Source of the DNA: Pseudorhodoplanes sp.
GTDB taxonomy: Bacteria > Pseudomonadota > Alphaproteobacteria > Rhizobiales > Xanthobacteraceae
Direction: 5' to 3'
Assembly: GCA_022843165.1 (NCBI GenBank)
Contig: JALHOD010000003.1
Location: 186,001-250,000 of the forward strand
DNA: 64,000 bases
In this document: in pieces, positions 18,225 through 29,086 of the stretch
How the letters are laid out: each line of letters starts with the position of its first letter
Numbering within the stretch: the stretch's first letter is position 1
Made by a program: the position numbers and the translations under genes
Notes under the pieces: model-generated
Database searches by the model: none
The model's input: the letters and a program-made list of their open reading frames with translations, nothing else
What the model was told of the DNA's origin: nothing

Positions 18225-19133
18225 TCAGGAAAACAGGATCGATGACAGGCGCCGTCGTCCTGTCACCGTCGCATCGTCGGTCGGCCCCCAGGCATCGAAC
18301 AATTGCACGAGCTGCTTGCGCGCACCGTCCTCGTTCCATTTGCGGTCCCGCTTGACGATCTCGAGCAGGTGATCAAGTGCGCCTTCGCGGTTGCCCTTGG
18401 CGTTGAGCGCCAGCGCCAGATCGAAACGTGCCTGATGATCGGCGGGGTTGGCGGTCACTTTCGCTTCCAACTCGGTCACCGGTCCGACATTGCTGGCCTG
18501 TTCGGCGAGATCGATCGCGGCCTTGGCGGCGGCGAAGGCCGGATCGCCGTGCCTGGATTCCGGGATCATGGCGAGCGTGGTCTTGGCCTGCGGGATGTTG
18601 CCGGCGCCGAGATAGCTGCGGGCAAGTCCGGCCAGCGCGGGGACGCTGGCATTGTCCTGCGCCAGAATCTGCGCGTAGATGTCGGCCGCACCCGCAAAGT
18701 CGTGGGCGGCAAGCGCGTCGTCGGCGGCCTTGAGCAGATCCTTGTCCTCGCCGCCGACCTTGTCCTTGATCAGGCGTTCGATGAAGCCGGTCACCTGGCT
18801 TTCCGGCAGAGCGCCCATGAAGCCGTCGACGGGCTGGCCGTTGACGAAAGCGAACACGGCGGGAATGGACTGGATGCCAAGCTGGCCGGGAATGGCCGGA
18901 TCCTTGTCGATATCCATCTTGACGAGCTTGACCTTGCCCTTGGCGGCGCGGACCACCTTTTCGAGGACAGGCGTGAGTTGCTTGCAGGGGCCGCACCAAG
19001 GCGCCCAGAAATCGACCAGGACAGGCCGGGTCTTGGATTCCTCGATCACGTCCTTGACGAAGGACTGGGTCGTGGTGTCGGCAATAACACTATCCGCCGT
19101 CGCGGCCGCCGCTCCACCCATCTCTTGCAACAT
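18225..19133 (-). CDS. cnoX: Thioredoxin-TPR co-chaperone, CnoX/YbbN type
   Basis: 302-residue protein with a thioredoxin domain (residues ~15-125) and a C-terminal helical TPR-like half. The redox motif is WAPWCGPCK with Cys47 and Cys50, so unlike E. coli CnoX (SxxC) both cysteines are kept, as in Caulobacter. The cis-Pro is in GIQSIPAVFAF. CnoX proteins hold stressed proteins for GroEL and DnaK. The start at 19133 follows AAGG; the frame is open 16 codons further. It lies with the LonN-domain gene, consistent with proteostasis. Confidence 0.9.
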   Translation of the reverse strand: MLQEMGGAAAATADSVIADTTTQSFVKDVIEESKTRPVLVDFWAPWCGPCKQLTPVLEKVVRAAKGKVKLVKMDIDKDPAIPGQLGIQSIPAVFAFVNGQPVDGFMGALPESQVTGFIERLIKDKVGGEDKDLLKAADDALAAHDFAGAADIYAQILAQDNASVPALAGLARSYLGAGNIPQAKTTLAMIPESRHGDPAFAAAKAAIDLAEQASNVGPVTELEAKVTANPADHQARFDLALALNAKGNREGALDHLLEIVKRDRKWNEDGARKQLVQLFDAWGPTDDATVTGRRRLSSILFS

Positions 19134-19233
19134 CTCAATAATCCTTATGCCCTGAACGGGCCGCAATCTGCCTTGCGGCACTTTACCCGATGAGGCCCAT
19201 TAAATGGCGACAAAAGCCGCGATTGCAATCTGT

Positions 19234-19746
19234 CTAGCCGCCGGCCGGCCCGTCCGAAACGCCCTCGATCCCCGCCTCATGCCCGGTGGCCGCGATGAAC
19301 CGGAGCAGGTCCGGGCCCCCGATGGTTGTGGTCATGGTGTTGACCAAGGGATGATAATTGAGCTGCGCATGCGCCATCATCGCCCGGTCGAGGATGACGC
19401 GGACCCGCCGATGAACGTCATTGATCAAGCCGAAGGGGGTCACGGAACCGGGTTCGACGCCGAGCGTCTCCCGCATCAGGTCGGCGGAGGCGAACGACAG
19501 CCGCCCCGTCACGCCCAGCCGGCGATGCAGGGATTTCAGATCGATAGCCGCATCCTCCAGCGCCACGACCAGCAGCAGGATGCCTTTCTTGTCCTTCAGG
19601 AACAGATTTTTGGTGTGGCCGCCGGGAATCTGGCCGCGCAGGGTCTGCGACTGCTCGACCGTGAACAGGGCCGGATGCGACACGGTGGCATGTGCGATGC
19701 CAAGGCGGTCCAGAAAGGCGAAGAGATCGTCGGGTGTGGCGGGCAT
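19234..19746 (-). CDS. YbaK/ProX-type aminoacyl-tRNA deacylase
   Basis: 170-residue single-domain editing protein of the prolyl-tRNA synthetase-associated family, which clears mischarged tRNA-Pro (Ala-tRNA-Pro in the ProXp-ala group). Conserved blocks are HPALFTVEQSQTL, GGHTKNLFLKDKKG (catalytic Lys region), RLSFASADLM and EPGSVTPFGLIND. ATG at 19746 (MPATPDDLFAFL) matches the family; 16 further codons are open upstream. Exact specificity within the family is inferred. Confidence 0.9.
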   Translation of the reverse strand: MPATPDDLFAFLDRLGIAHATVSHPALFTVEQSQTLRGQIPGGHTKNLFLKDKKGILLLVVALEDAAIDLKSLHRRLGVTGRLSFASADLMRETLGVEPGSVTPFGLINDVHRRVRVILDRAMMAHAQLNYHPLVNTMTTTIGGPDLLRFIAATGHEAGIEGVSDGPAGG

Positions 19747-19818
19747 GCTGAACTTGCGGAGCGAAATCGGCCTTATCTCAGGCCAAAAATCCAATAAATC
19801 TTAATATAGGCTGGCCGG

Positions 19819-19847
19819 TTGCAAAGGCTTAAGCGTTTTGGCATAGG
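19819..19847 (+). promoter_or_regulatory. Candidate promoter of tRNA-Gly
   Basis: TTGCAA at 19819-19824 and CATAGG at 19842-19847, spaced by 17 bases, about 40 bases ahead of the tRNA. The -35 is a fair match and the -10 is weak. Confidence 0.35.
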
Positions 19848-19886
19848 AAAGCCCAAGCGGCCCGGATGGCCGCCAATTCCACGGAT

Positions 19887-19961
<75 letters not shown>

Positions 19962-19965
19962 ATTT

Positions 19966-19987
19966 CAGCGCACCACCCCCGGCGCTG
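19966..19987 (+). terminator. Possible terminator after tRNA-Gly
   Basis: CAGCGC at 19966-19971 pairs with GCGCTG at 19982-19987 over a ten-base loop, followed by ATTTGT. The T-run is poor, so this is tentative. Confidence 0.35.
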
Positions 19988-20006
19988 ATTTGTCACAATC
20001 GATCGA

Positions 20007-21734
20007 TCAATATCCTGCCGCCAGCGCACCGCGCGTGCGGGTATCGGCCGCGCCGGCGAGCCCGTCGCGCGTGACCAGAATGGAATTCGCCGAGGTGCCG
20101 GGCGGACGCAGAACCAGCGCATGGCCGCGCGCCTTCAGCGTATTGAGCGTTGAATCAGTCAACCCCGGTTCAACATAGACCTGATCCGGCAGCCATTGAT
20201 GATGCAGGAGCGGCGCGGCGACGGCATTTGCCGCCGTCATGCCGTGGTCGATCACGTTACTCACAACCTGCAGCACGGTGGTGATGATGCGGCTGCCGCC
20301 CGGACTTCCCGTCACAAGAAAGGGGCGGCCGTTTTTCAGCACGATGGTCGGCGTCATCGACGACAGCGGACGCTTGCGCGGACCCGGCGCATTGGCGCTG
20401 GCGCCGACCAGGCCGAAGGCGTTGGGCGCGCCGGGCCTGGCGGCGAAATCGTCCATCTCGTTGTTGAGCAGGACGCCGGTGCCTTCGGCGACCAGTCCGA
20501 CGCCATAACTGAGATTCAGCGTGTAGGTATTCGATACGGCGTTGCCGGCGCGATCGACCACGGAATAATGCGTGGTGTTGTCGCCTTCCGCCTTCAGCGG
20601 GTTGCCGTGCCGGATTTCGGATGATGGCGTCGCGCGGTCGCCAATATTTTTCCGCAGCGACGCCGCATATGTCTTCGACGTCAATCCCGGCGTGGGCACC
20701 TTCACGAAATCTGGATCTCCAAGATGCACCGCGCGGTCGGCATAGGCGCGCTTCATCGATTCGATCAGCAGATGCGCGGTGTCCGGGCTGGCCTGTCCCA
20801 GTTTATTCAGGTCATAGGCCTCCAGAATGTTCAGCATCTGGATCAGGTGCACGCCGCCGGATGATGGCGGCGGCATCGACACAATCTCGTAGCCGCGATA
20901 GCGTCCGGTCACCGGATTGCGCTCGACCGCGCGGTAGGCTTTCAGATCGCCGGTGGTCATCACCCCGCCGGCCGCCTGCACGGCGGCAGCGATCCTGTCG
21001 GCAATCGGGCCTTCATAAAAGGCGCGCGGTCCAACGCGGGCGATGGCGGCCAGTGTATCGGCCAGATCGCGCTGCACCAGACGGTCGCCGGCGCCGAGCG
21101 CCCGGCCGTCGGCTTTCAGGAAGATCCTCGCCGATGACGGCCAGCGGGCCAGCAGGTTGCGCGCCGCCGGCAGGGTATCGGCCACATCGCCATCGATGAT
21201 GAAACCGTTGCGCGCCAGCGCGACGGATGGCGCAATCAGTTGCGCCAGTGTCATTCTGCCGGAGCCGTATTTGCGGTGCGCCAGTGCGAGCCCGGCAACC
21301 GTGCCGGGCACGCCGATGGCGAGTCCGGTGGCGCGCGACTTGTCTGGATCGGCATTTCCCTGGCTGTCGAGAAAGCTGTCGCGGCCGATCGCGGCCGGCG
21401 CGGTCTCGCGGTAATCGATGGCAATATTGCGTTTGCCGGCGGAGAGGTGGATCAGCATGAAGCCGCCGCCACCGATATTGCCGGCGCGCGGATAGGTCAC
21501 CGCCAAAGCGAAACCGGTCGCAACGGCGGCATCCACGGCGTTGCCGCCCGCCTTGAGAATGTCGGCGCCGATCCGCGCGGCGATCGCGTCCTGCGCCACC
21601 ACCATGCCGTGGCGCGCAATGACGGTTTCGACCGGCGGAATTCCGGCGGGCGCATCTGAGCGCGCGGACGATTGCGGCCAGGCTCCGCCAATGGACGCAA
21701 GCAGAATAACCAAAGACGTGAAAAGTCGTCGCAT
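20007..21734 (-). CDS. ggt: Gamma-glutamyltranspeptidase
   Basis: 575-residue Ntn-hydrolase precursor exported to the periplasm (hydrophobic signal RRLFTSLVILLASIGGAWPQ). It splits itself before the nucleophile Thr (about residue 387 from this start) in the hallmark TTHYSVVDRAGN, giving large and small subunits that hydrolyse glutathione and other gamma-glutamyl compounds. Other family signatures are GGNAVDAAVA, YPRAGNIGGGGFM, and LSSMTPTIVL with TGSPGGSRI of the small subunit. ATG at 21734 is used; an in-frame TTG three codons upstream is possible. Confidence 0.95.
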   Translation of the reverse strand: MRRLFTSLVILLASIGGAWPQSSARSDAPAGIPPVETVIARHGMVVAQDAIAARIGADILKAGGNAVDAAVATGFALAVTYPRAGNIGGGGFMLIHLSAGKRNIAIDYRETAPAAIGRDSFLDSQGNADPDKSRATGLAIGVPGTVAGLALAHRKYGSGRMTLAQLIAPSVALARNGFIIDGDVADTLPAARNLLARWPSSARIFLKADGRALGAGDRLVQRDLADTLAAIARVGPRAFYEGPIADRIAAAVQAAGGVMTTGDLKAYRAVERNPVTGRYRGYEIVSMPPPSSGGVHLIQMLNILEAYDLNKLGQASPDTAHLLIESMKRAYADRAVHLGDPDFVKVPTPGLTSKTYAASLRKNIGDRATPSSEIRHGNPLKAEGDNTTHYSVVDRAGNAVSNTYTLNLSYGVGLVAEGTGVLLNNEMDDFAARPGAPNAFGLVGASANAPGPRKRPLSSMTPTIVLKNGRPFLVTGSPGGSRIITTVLQVVSNVIDHGMTAANAVAAPLLHHQWLPDQVYVEPGLTDSTLNTLKARGHALVLRPPGTSANSILVTRDGLAGAADTRTRGALAAGY

Positions 21735-21750
21735 TCCTGCCAATCGCGGA

Positions 21751-22437
21751 TCAGCGCGCCTGCGCGTGATACGCCGTGTTCGGCCGCATGTCGGTCGCCG
21801 CAGCGACGCGGTTGGTCATGTTGAAGAAGCCGGCCACGTTCGAGATGTCCCAGATGTCGCGGTCGGAAAATCCGGCGCGCCGCAGCCGTTCGCGGTCGGG
21901 TTCCTCCACCGACCAGGGCTGCGACGTCAGCTTCACCGAGAAATCCAGCATCGTGCGATGGCGCTTCGACAGCCGCGCGCCGCGATAGTTCATCACCATC
22001 AGTTCACCCAGGAGAGGATCGCCTGCCATCTGCCGCACAGCGGCGCCATGCGCGACCAAACAATAATAGCAGCGATTCTGCGACGACACCGCCACCGCGA
22101 TCATCTCGCGCTCAAGCTTGCTCAGGCCGGACGGTCCGAGCATCAGATCGTTGTACATGGCGACGAAGGCTTCGAGCTTCGTCATGTCGAAGGCATAGGC
22201 CTTCAGCACATTCGGGACGAAACCGAGCTTATCCTTGCACTTCTTGAAATACGCTGCCATCGAACCATTCAGCTTCGGTTCGGGCAGCGACAGCGCAACA
22301 AAGACCACATCGTCGCTGGCTACCGCCGCGGGTTGAGAGGCGACGGGTGTCGCCGGTTTTTTGCCGGCCGCCTTGGCGAGCGCGGCGATCATATCTTTCT
22401 TCTTGATTTTGTTGGATTTTTTCTTGTCCTTGGGCAA
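21751..22437 (-). CDS. AhpD-like (carboxymuconolactone decarboxylase fold) peroxidase-related protein
   Basis: 228-residue protein of the peroxidase-related AhpD-like family. The redox motif is CYYCLVAH (Cys122, Cys125, His129), the CxxCxxxH signature. Surrounding helices LSKLEREMIAVAVSSQN and LSKRHRTMLDF are typical. A Lys-rich N-terminal tail of about 20 residues and an Ala/Pro linker precede the domain. I choose a TTG start at 22437 because GGGGAG sits 8 bases upstream and no suitable ATG exists there; ATG at residue 16 is an alternative. It is divergent from the glutamate dehydrogenase gene. Confidence 0.82.
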   Translation of the reverse strand: MPKDKKKSNKIKKKDMIAALAKAAGKKPATPVASQPAAVASDDVVFVALSLPEPKLNGSMAAYFKKCKDKLGFVPNVLKAYAFDMTKLEAFVAMYNDLMLGPSGLSKLEREMIAVAVSSQNRCYYCLVAHGAAVRQMAGDPLLGELMVMNYRGARLSKRHRTMLDFSVKLTSQPWSVEEPDRERLRRAGFSDRDIWDISNVAGFFNMTNRVAAATDMRPNTAYHAQAR

Positions 22438-22607
22438 GGTCCGTTCTCCCCGGTTGCATTCAGGCAAGCCTATCTGCTCGCGGGGCCGGCGGGAACGCCA
22501 TCCGGCACTTTCGTCTTCGAAACTTCGTGAAGCGTCGGCTATCAGGGCTCGACGGCGGCGGCAGGGTCGAGGACACTGACACGGGGCCAGCGGCAAGAGA
22601 ATCACCG

Positions 22608-25600
22608 ATGCGGGTTGAAGGTCACTCCGGTGCGGAGGAGGAACGATCCGCGCACCGCCTGATCAAGCAGGCGGCCGCGATCGTGCGCGACAACGGCAGC
22701 GATGTTCCCGCCGAGCTTGTCGGGGCGCTGTTCGCGCAAGCCGCGCCCGAAGATCTGCTCGGCTATGAGCCCGCGGACCTCGCCGCGCTTGCCGAACATG
22801 CCTTCGCGTTCCTGTCGGTGCGCAAGCCGGGCGTTCCCAAAGTCCGCTTTGTCGATGCGCCGCCGGGCGGCGAGCGCCTGAAGGCGATTTCGGTCATCGA
22901 GATCGTCAACGACGACATGCCGTTCCTGGTTGATTCGGTGATGGCCGATCTGGCGGTGCGCGACACCGCTATCAGGCTGGTAGCGCATCCGATTCTCGGC
23001 GTCACCCGCGAGGCCGCCGGAAAACTGCAGTCGCTGACGCCGCAAGCCAAATCCGCGCCCGCGCGCGAAAGCGTCATCCATATTCATGTCGACCGCGACG
23101 ACAACAAAGCGCGCCGCCACCAGATCGTGCAGGGGCTTGAGCGAACCCTGGCCGATGTGCGGGTCAGCGTGACCGACTGGCGGCCTATTCTGGATCGGGT
23201 CGGCGAAATCACCGCCGATCTGAAAGCCGGCCCGCCGCCTTTGCCGGTGGATGAAATCGCCGAGGCCGTACAGTTTCTGGAATGGCTGGCCGGCGACAAT
23301 TTCACATTCCTGGGCGCGCGCGAGTATCGCTATGCCGCGAATGGCGCGCCGGAGCCGTTGCCCGAAAGCGGGCTCGGCATCCTGCGCGATCCGGAGATCA
23401 GCGAGCTCAAGGCCGTCGCCGGTCATGACGTGATGATGCGCGAAATGCGCGCTTTTCTTGAAGAACCCAAGGTCCTGATGATCAACAAGGCGAGCATCCG
23501 TTCGCGCGTGCATCGCCGCGTCTTCATGGATTACATCGCGGTCAAGCGCTTTGATCGCAACGGCCGTGCCGTCGGCGAATTGCGCATTGTCGGGCTGCTC
23601 ACCTCGACCGCCTATACGCGATCCACGCGCTCGATTCCCTATATCCGCCGCAAGGTGAGCGCGGTGATCGATCGCGCCGGTTTCAGCAGCGCCGGCCATT
23701 CCGCCAAGGCGCTGGCCAATGTGCTTGAAACCTATCCGCGCGACGAACTCTTTCAGATCGACGAGGCGACGCTTCTGGAATTCGCCGTCGCCATCATGCA
23801 GCTCGGCGAGCGCCCGCGGGTGCGCGTCCTGCCGCGGCGGGACCGCTTCGACCGGTTCATCTCCGTGCTGGTGTTCCTGCCGCGCGATCGTGCCACCAGC
23901 GACGTGGTGGAATCGGTGGGAGAATTCCTTGCCCGGGCCCATCAGGGGCATATCGGCGGTCTGACGCTGTTCCTGCCCGAAAGCGCGCTGGTGCGCGCGC
24001 ATTTCATCGTGGCGCGGCGCGATCTCGACGCCGACGAGCGCCGGGCGGCTGATCCGGATCGCGCCACGCTGGAATACGGGGTCAATGCGATCGTCCGCAC
24101 CTGGACCGATGCGCTGTTCGAGCAACTGTCGCTCAATTATGAGCCGGCGCGGGCCAAGGATCTTCTGGTCCGCTATCAGAGCGGATTCCCGGCCGGCTAT
24201 CGCGGCCGCTATTCGCCTGCGATCGCGGTTGCCGATATTCGCGTGATCGAGGCGCTGTCGGCGGAGCGACCGTTGGCGGTGAATTTCCATTCGCTGAAGG
24301 ACGTCGGGCCTGACGATGTCGGGCTCAAGGTCTGGAGCCACAACCGGCCGCTGCCATTGTCCGAACGCGTGCCGGTACTGGAAAACATGGGTTTCCGTGT
24401 GGTCGACGAGCGGACATCGGAAATCACTCCGTCCACGGACGCTCACCCGATCATATTCCTCCACGACATGGTGCTGGAGCGGGCCGACGGCGGAAAGGTC
24501 GATCTGGAGCGGCTGAAGTCTGCGCTGGAAAGCTGCTTCCTGGTGGTGATGGGCGGCAGTTCCGAGAACGACGGCTATAACGCACTGGTCCTTGCCGCCG
24601 GACTCTATTGGCGCGATGTCGCGCTGGTGCGTGCGGTGTCGCGCTTTCTGCGCCAGGTAAGGGTGCCGTTTTCGCAGGATTACATGTGGCGGACGCTGTA
24701 TCGCCACGCGCCGGTAGCCGCGCGCATCGTTGCGCTGTTTCGCGCCCGCTTCGATCCCCGGCTCGACATTTCGCTGGAAGAGCGCGGCCATCACGAGGCG
24801 GAGATCGTGGCGGAGATCGACGCCGCGCTCGACAAGGTCGAGAGTCTGGATGAGGATCGCATCCTTCGGCATTTCGTCAACGCGGTGCAAAGCGCGATCC
24901 GTACCAATTTCTATCAGCTCGACATGGATGGTCTGCCCAAGGGCCTGATCGCCATCAAATATGAAAGCCGCAAGCTGACGACCCTGCCGGCGCCGCGCCC
25001 GCTCTACGAAATCTTCGTCTATTCGCCGCGGGTCGAGGGCATTCACCTACGCTTCGGCAAGGTGGCGCGCGGCGGTATCCGCTGGTCGGACCGGCCGCAG
25101 GATTTCCGCACCGAGGTGCTGGGCCTGGTGAAAGCGCAGCAGGTCAAGAATGCGGTGATCGTCCCGGTCGGCGCCAAAGGCGGCTTTGTCCCCAAGCGCT
25201 CGCCCGCCGGGCCGCGCGAAGCGGTGCAGGCGGAAGGGGTGGCGACCTACAAGCTGTTCATCGAGAGCCTGCTCGACATCACCGACAACCTCTCGATCGA
25301 CACGCTGATCCCGCCCGAGCAGGTGGTGCGCCACGACGGTGACGACCCCTATCTGGTGGTAGCAGCCGACAAGGGCACGGCGACGTTTTCCGATATCGCC
25401 AACGAGCTTTCGCTGAAGCACGATTTCTGGCTGGGCGATGCTTTCGCCTCCGGCGGTTCGGCCGGCTACGACCACAAGAAAATGGGCATCACCGCCCGCG
25501 GGGCCTGGGAGGCCGTGAAGCGGCATTTCCGCGAAATGGATATCGATATCGGGACGACGCCTTTCACGGTGGCCGGGGTCGGCGACATGTCCGGCGACGT

Positions 25601-27449
25601 GTTCGGCAACGGCATGCTGCGCGAAAAAACCATCCGCCTCGTCGCCGCATTCGATCATCGCGACATCTTCATCGATCCCGACCCCGATCCCACGAAAAGT
25701 TTTACCGAGCGCCAGCGGCTGTTCGATCTGCCGCGCTCAAGCTGGCAGGATTACGACAAGGGACTGATCTCCAGAGGCGGCGGCGTTTATGCACGCAACG
25801 CCAAGGAGATTCTGCTGTCGAAGGAAGCGCAGGCGCTCCTGGGGCTTGAATCGACAAAACCCACACCGCAGCAGGTGATGAGCGCGATCCTGAAAATGGA
25901 TGCCGATCTGCTGTTCTTTGGCGGCATCGGCACCTATATCCGTGCATCGGGGGAGGGCGACGAGGCGGTCGGCGACCGTGCCAATGACGCCATTCGTGTC
26001 ACCGGCGCCGATCTGCGCTGCAAGGTGGTCGGCGAGGGCGCCAATCTCGGCATGACCCAGCGCGGGCGCGTCGAGGCCGGGTTGCGCGGCGTGCGGCTGA
26101 ACACCGACGCGATCGACAATTCGGCCGGCGTCAACACCTCCGACGTCGAGGTCAATATCAAGATCGCGCTCAGCGTTCCGGTGCGGGCGGGCGCGCTGAC
26201 GCTCGAGCAGCGCAACGTTTTCCTTGCCGACATGACCGAAGAGGTCGCGCAGCTCGTGCTCCGCAACAACTATTTGCAGACGCTGGCCATATCGCTCACC
26301 GAGCGGCGCGGTGCGGAAGATATCGGCTTTCTGCAGCGGCTGATGCAGATGCTGGAAGCGCGCGGCGCGCTCGACCGCGCAGTGGAATTCCTGCCCGACG
26401 ATGCCGAGATCGCAGATCGCCGCCGGCGCTCGCAATCCCTCACCCGGCCGGAACTCGCCGTCCTGCTGGCCTATGCCAAGCTGTCGCTGTTCGAGAATCT
26501 CATCCGGACCGAAGTGCCCGACGACCCCTATCTCGGCCGCGACCTGATCCGGTATTTTCCGCAGGACCTCTCCCGGCGGTTTCCGGATGCGCTCAGGCAG
26601 CACCGGTTGCGGCGCGAGATCATCGCCACCCACCTGACCAATTCGATGATCAATCGCGGCGGGCCTTCGCTGATCGCCCGTCTGACCGACGAGACCGGCG
26701 CCCCGCCGGACAAGATCGCCAAGGCCTTTGCCGCCGTGCGCGACAGCTTCGGCATGACGGCGCTGAATGGAGAGATCGACGCCCTCGACAACAAGATTTC
26801 GGGCGCGCTGCAGCTCGAATTGTATGGCGCGATCCAGAGCCTGTTGCTCGACCGGCTGGTCTGGTTCCTGCGCAATGTCGATCTCGAGAAGGGACTTGCC
26901 GACACCGTCACGCATTTCGGCGGCGGCATCGCCGAGGTCGACCGCATGCTGGACAAGGCGTTGTCGGAGGATGGCGCCGCCGCCCGTTCGGCGCGCGCGG
27001 CGGATCTCCGGCAGGCCGGTGTGCCGGAAACTCTGGCGCGGCGGATGGCCAGCCTTCCGGCTCTGTCGGTTGCGCCCGACATCGTTCTGGTCGCCGACCG
27101 CACCGGAAAGGCGATTGCCGATGTCACGCTGACCTATTTCGCCGCCCGCAATTTTTTCAGGCTCGACCGCATCGCCAGTGCCGCGCGCGACATCGCGGTG
27201 TCGGATTATTTCGACCGGCTGGCGCTGGACCGGGCGCGCAACATGCTGGGCGAGGCCATGCGCCGGCTCACGGCGGACATGCTCGATGCGGGTCCGCCCG
27301 GGCCGGCGGCGGTGGAGGCCTGGGTGGCGGCGCGCAAGAGCGACGTGGAGCGCATCCGCAGCGCGGTGCTCGAGATCGCCGATACCGGCCTGACGCTGTC
27401 GAAATTGTCGGTGGCCGCGAGCCTGCTGGGCGATCTGGCGGCGAAGTGA
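22608..27449 (+). CDS. gdhZ: NAD-specific glutamate dehydrogenase, large (180-kDa) class
   Basis: 1613-residue enzyme of the giant NAD-GDH class (GdhB of Pseudomonas, GdhZ of Caulobacter) that oxidatively deaminates glutamate to 2-oxoglutarate and ammonium. A long N-terminal regulatory half includes ACT-like regions ([17 protein letters not shown]). The catalytic core shows [20 protein letters not shown] and [11 protein letters not shown] with the substrate lysines. The Rossmann part includes [14 protein letters not shown] and [16 protein letters not shown] at 22608 gives the usual N-terminus; the frame is open 27 codons upstream. With two glnK-amtB units nearby, it belongs to nitrogen balance. 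Confidence 0.94.
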   Translation: MRVEGHSGAEEERSAHRLIKQAAAIVRDNGSDVPAELVGALFAQAAPEDLLGYEPADLAALAEHAFAFLSVRKPGVPKVRFVDAPPGGERLKAISVIEIVNDDMPFLVDSVMADLAVRDTAIRLVAHPILGVTREAAGKLQSLTPQAKSAPARESVIHIHVDRDDNKARRHQIVQGLERTLADVRVSVTDWRPILDRVGEITADLKAGPPPLPVDEIAEAVQFLEWLAGDNFTFLGAREYRYAANGAPEPLPESGLGILRDPEISELKAVAGHDVMMREMRAFLEEPKVLMINKASIRSRVHRRVFMDYIAVKRFDRNGRAVGELRIVGLLTSTAYTRSTRSIPYIRRKVSAVIDRAGFSSAGHSAKALANVLETYPRDELFQIDEATLLEFAVAIMQLGERPRVRVLPRRDRFDRFISVLVFLPRDRATSDVVESVGEFLARAHQGHIGGLTLFLPESALVRAHFIVARRDLDADERRAADPDRATLEYGVNAIVRTWTDALFEQLSLNYEPARAKDLLVRYQSGFPAGYRGRYSPAIAVADIRVIEALSAERPLAVNFHSLKDVGPDDVGLKVWSHNRPLPLSERVPVLENMGFRVVDERTSEITPSTDAHPIIFLHDMVLERADGGKVDLERLKSALESCFLVVMGGSSENDGYNALVLAAGLYWRDVALVRAVSRFLRQVRVPFSQDYMWRTLYRHAPVAARIVALFRARFDPRLDISLEERGHHEAEIVAEIDAALDKVESLDEDRILRHFVNAVQSAIRTNFYQLDMDGLPKGLIAIKYESRKLTTLPAPRPLYEIFVYSPRVEGIHLRFGKVARGGIRWSDRPQDFRTEVLGLVKAQQVKNAVIVPVGAKGGFVPKRSPAGPREAVQAEGVATYKLFIESLLDITDNLSIDTLIPPEQVVRHDGDDPYLVVAADKGTATFSDIANELSLKHDFWLGDAFASGGSAGYDHKKMGITARGAWEAVKRHFREMDIDIGTTPFTVAGVGDMSGDVFGNGMLREKTIRLVAAFDHRDIFIDPDPDPTKSFTERQRLFDLPRSSWQDYDKGLISRGGGVYARNAKEILLSKEAQALLGLESTKPTPQQVMSAILKMDADLLFFGGIGTYIRASGEGDEAVGDRANDAIRVTGADLRCKVVGEGANLGMTQRGRVEAGLRGVRLNTDAIDNSAGVNTSDVEVNIKIALSVPVRAGALTLEQRNVFLADMTEEVAQLVLRNNYLQTLAISLTERRGAEDIGFLQRLMQMLEARGALDRAVEFLPDDAEIADRRRRSQSLTRPELAVLLAYAKLSLFENLIRTEVPDDPYLGRDLIRYFPQDLSRRFPDALRQHRLRREIIATHLTNSMINRGGPSLIARLTDETGAPPDKIAKAFAAVRDSFGMTALNGEIDALDNKISGALQLELYGAIQSLLLDRLVWFLRNVDLEKGLADTVTHFGGGIAEVDRMLDKALSEDGAAARSARAADLRQAGVPETLARRMASLPALSVAPDIVLVADRTGKAIADVTLTYFAARNFFRLDRIASAARDIAVSDYFDRLALDRARNMLGEAMRRLTADMLDAGPPGPAAVEAWVAARKSDVERIRSAVLEIADTGLTLSKLSVAASLLGDLAAK

Positions 27450-27482
27450 GGTCCGTCTCGCCGCAGGACGGCGATGGATCAC

Positions 27483-29075
27483 TCAATGCCGGAAATGCCG
27501 CGTTCCCGTGAACACCATGGCGATGCCGGCGTCATCGGCGGCCTTGATCACCTCGTCGTCGCGCATCGAGCCGCCGGGCTGGATCACCGCCGTGGCGCCG
27601 GCCTCGATGGCGACCAGCAGGCCGTCGGCGAACGGGAAGAAGGCGTCCGACGCCACCACCGAGCCCCTAGTCAGCGGCTCGGCGAGGCCCAGTTCCTTCG
27701 CCGCGTCCTGCGCCTTGCGGGCGGCGATGCGGGCGGAATCGATGCGGCTCATCTGGCCGGCGCCGATGCCCACGGTCGCGTTGTCTTTCGCGTAAACGAT
27801 CGTGTTCGACTTGACGTGCTTGGCAACCCGGAAGGCGAAACGCAGATCGCGCAATTCCGCGTTTGTCGGCGCGCGCCTGGTGACGACCTTGAGGTCCATG
27901 TCGTCGGCGACCGCATTGTCGCGCGATTGCACCAGCAGACCGCCGGCGACGGATTTCACCAGCAGGCCGGCTTCACGCGGATCGGGCAGTCCGCCGGCGA
28001 CCAGAAGGCGCAGATTCTTCTTGGCGCCGACAATGGCGACCGCTTCGTCCGTCGCCTCCGGTGCGATGATCACTTCGGTGAAGATGTCCGTGATCGCCCG
28101 CGCCGCCTCTGCATCGAGCGTGCGGTTGAGCGCCACGATGCCACCGAAGGCGGAGGTGGAGTCGCAGGCCAGCGCCTTGCGATAGGCGTCCATTATCGTC
28201 TCGCCTTCCGCGACGCCGCAGGGATTGGCGTGTTTCACGATCACGCATGCCGCGGTGCGCCTGGGATCGAACTCGGCGACGCATTCATAGGCGGCGTCGG
28301 TGTCGTTGATATTGTTGTAGGAGAGTTGCTTGCCCTGCAATTGCCGCGCGGTGGCGACGCCCGGCCGCTGTTCGCCCGAGCGGTAAAAAGCCGCGCTCTG
28401 GTGCGGGTTTTCGCCGTAGCGCAGGGCTTCGGCGAGCTTGCCGCCGAAGGCGCGGAAGGCCGGCGCCGTATCGTGAAGCTGCGCGGCGAACCAGTTGGAG
28501 ATCGCCGCGTCATACGCGGCGGTGCGGGCATAGGCCTTGGCCGCCAGCGTCTTGCGCAGCGCCAGCGTCGTCGCGCCGTTCTGCGCGTCGAGTTCATCCA
28601 GCACGGTCCTGTAGTCGTCGGCATCGACAATCACGGCCACGTCGCCGTGGTTCTTGGCCGCGGCGCGGATCATGGCCGGCCCGCCGATGTCGATATTCTC
28701 GATGCAATCGTCGAAGCCCGCGCCCTTCGCCACCGTAGCCTCGAAGGGATAAAGGCTCACCACCAGCAGATCGATCGGCTTGATGCCGTGCGTCTGCATG
28801 GCGCCGGCGTGATCCTTGTTGGCGCGGATCGCGAGCAGCCCGCCATGCACCCTGGGATGCAGCGTCTTCACCCGGCCATCCATCATTTCGGGAAAGCCGG
28901 TGACCTCGGACACGTCGACAACCTTGAGCCCCGCATCGATCAGGGTCTTTGCGGTGCCGCCGGTGGACACGATCTCGATGCCATGCTTGTCCAGCCGGCG
29001 TGCGAAATCGATCAGTCCGGCCTTGTCTGACACGGACAGCAGGGCGCGGGTCACACGGCGAAGAGTTTCAGACAT
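27483..29075 (-). CDS. purH: Bifunctional AICAR formyltransferase/IMP cyclohydrolase
   Basis: 530-residue enzyme for the last two steps of de novo IMP synthesis. The N-terminal MGS-like cyclohydrolase domain (~1-150) has [43 protein letters not shown] and the [17 protein letters not shown] stretch. The C-terminal transformylase has [26 protein letters not shown] and [13 protein letters not shown] at 29075 follows AGGAC by 7 bases. It ends 34 bases from the convergent gdhZ stop and is followed upstream by the heparinase-family gene (12-base gap), which should be co-transcribed. Confidence 0.97.
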   Translation of the reverse strand: MSETLRRVTRALLSVSDKAGLIDFARRLDKHGIEIVSTGGTAKTLIDAGLKVVDVSEVTGFPEMMDGRVKTLHPRVHGGLLAIRANKDHAGAMQTHGIKPIDLLVVSLYPFEATVAKGAGFDDCIENIDIGGPAMIRAAAKNHGDVAVIVDADDYRTVLDELDAQNGATTLALRKTLAAKAYARTAAYDAAISNWFAAQLHDTAPAFRAFGGKLAEALRYGENPHQSAAFYRSGEQRPGVATARQLQGKQLSYNNINDTDAAYECVAEFDPRRTAACVIVKHANPCGVAEGETIMDAYRKALACDSTSAFGGIVALNRTLDAEAARAITDIFTEVIIAPEATDEAVAIVGAKKNLRLLVAGGLPDPREAGLLVKSVAGGLLVQSRDNAVADDMDLKVVTRRAPTNAELRDLRFAFRVAKHVKSNTIVYAKDNATVGIGAGQMSRIDSARIAARKAQDAAKELGLAEPLTRGSVVASDAFFPFADGLLVAIEAGATAVIQPGGSMRDDEVIKAADDAGIAMVFTGTRHFRH

Positions 29076-29086
29076 CGGTCGTCCTG

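Noticed and set aside
22602..25046. 814-codon ORF antisense to the glutamate dehydrogenase gene
   Set aside because: Its composition (Arg, His, Asp, Gly-rich, no domain) is that of a GC-rich shadow frame opposite a strongly supported gene.
25737..27482. 581-codon ORF antisense to the 3' part of the glutamate dehydrogenase gene
   Set aside because: Same shadow pattern, no recognisable motif, and it runs past the end of the real gene into the intergenic space.
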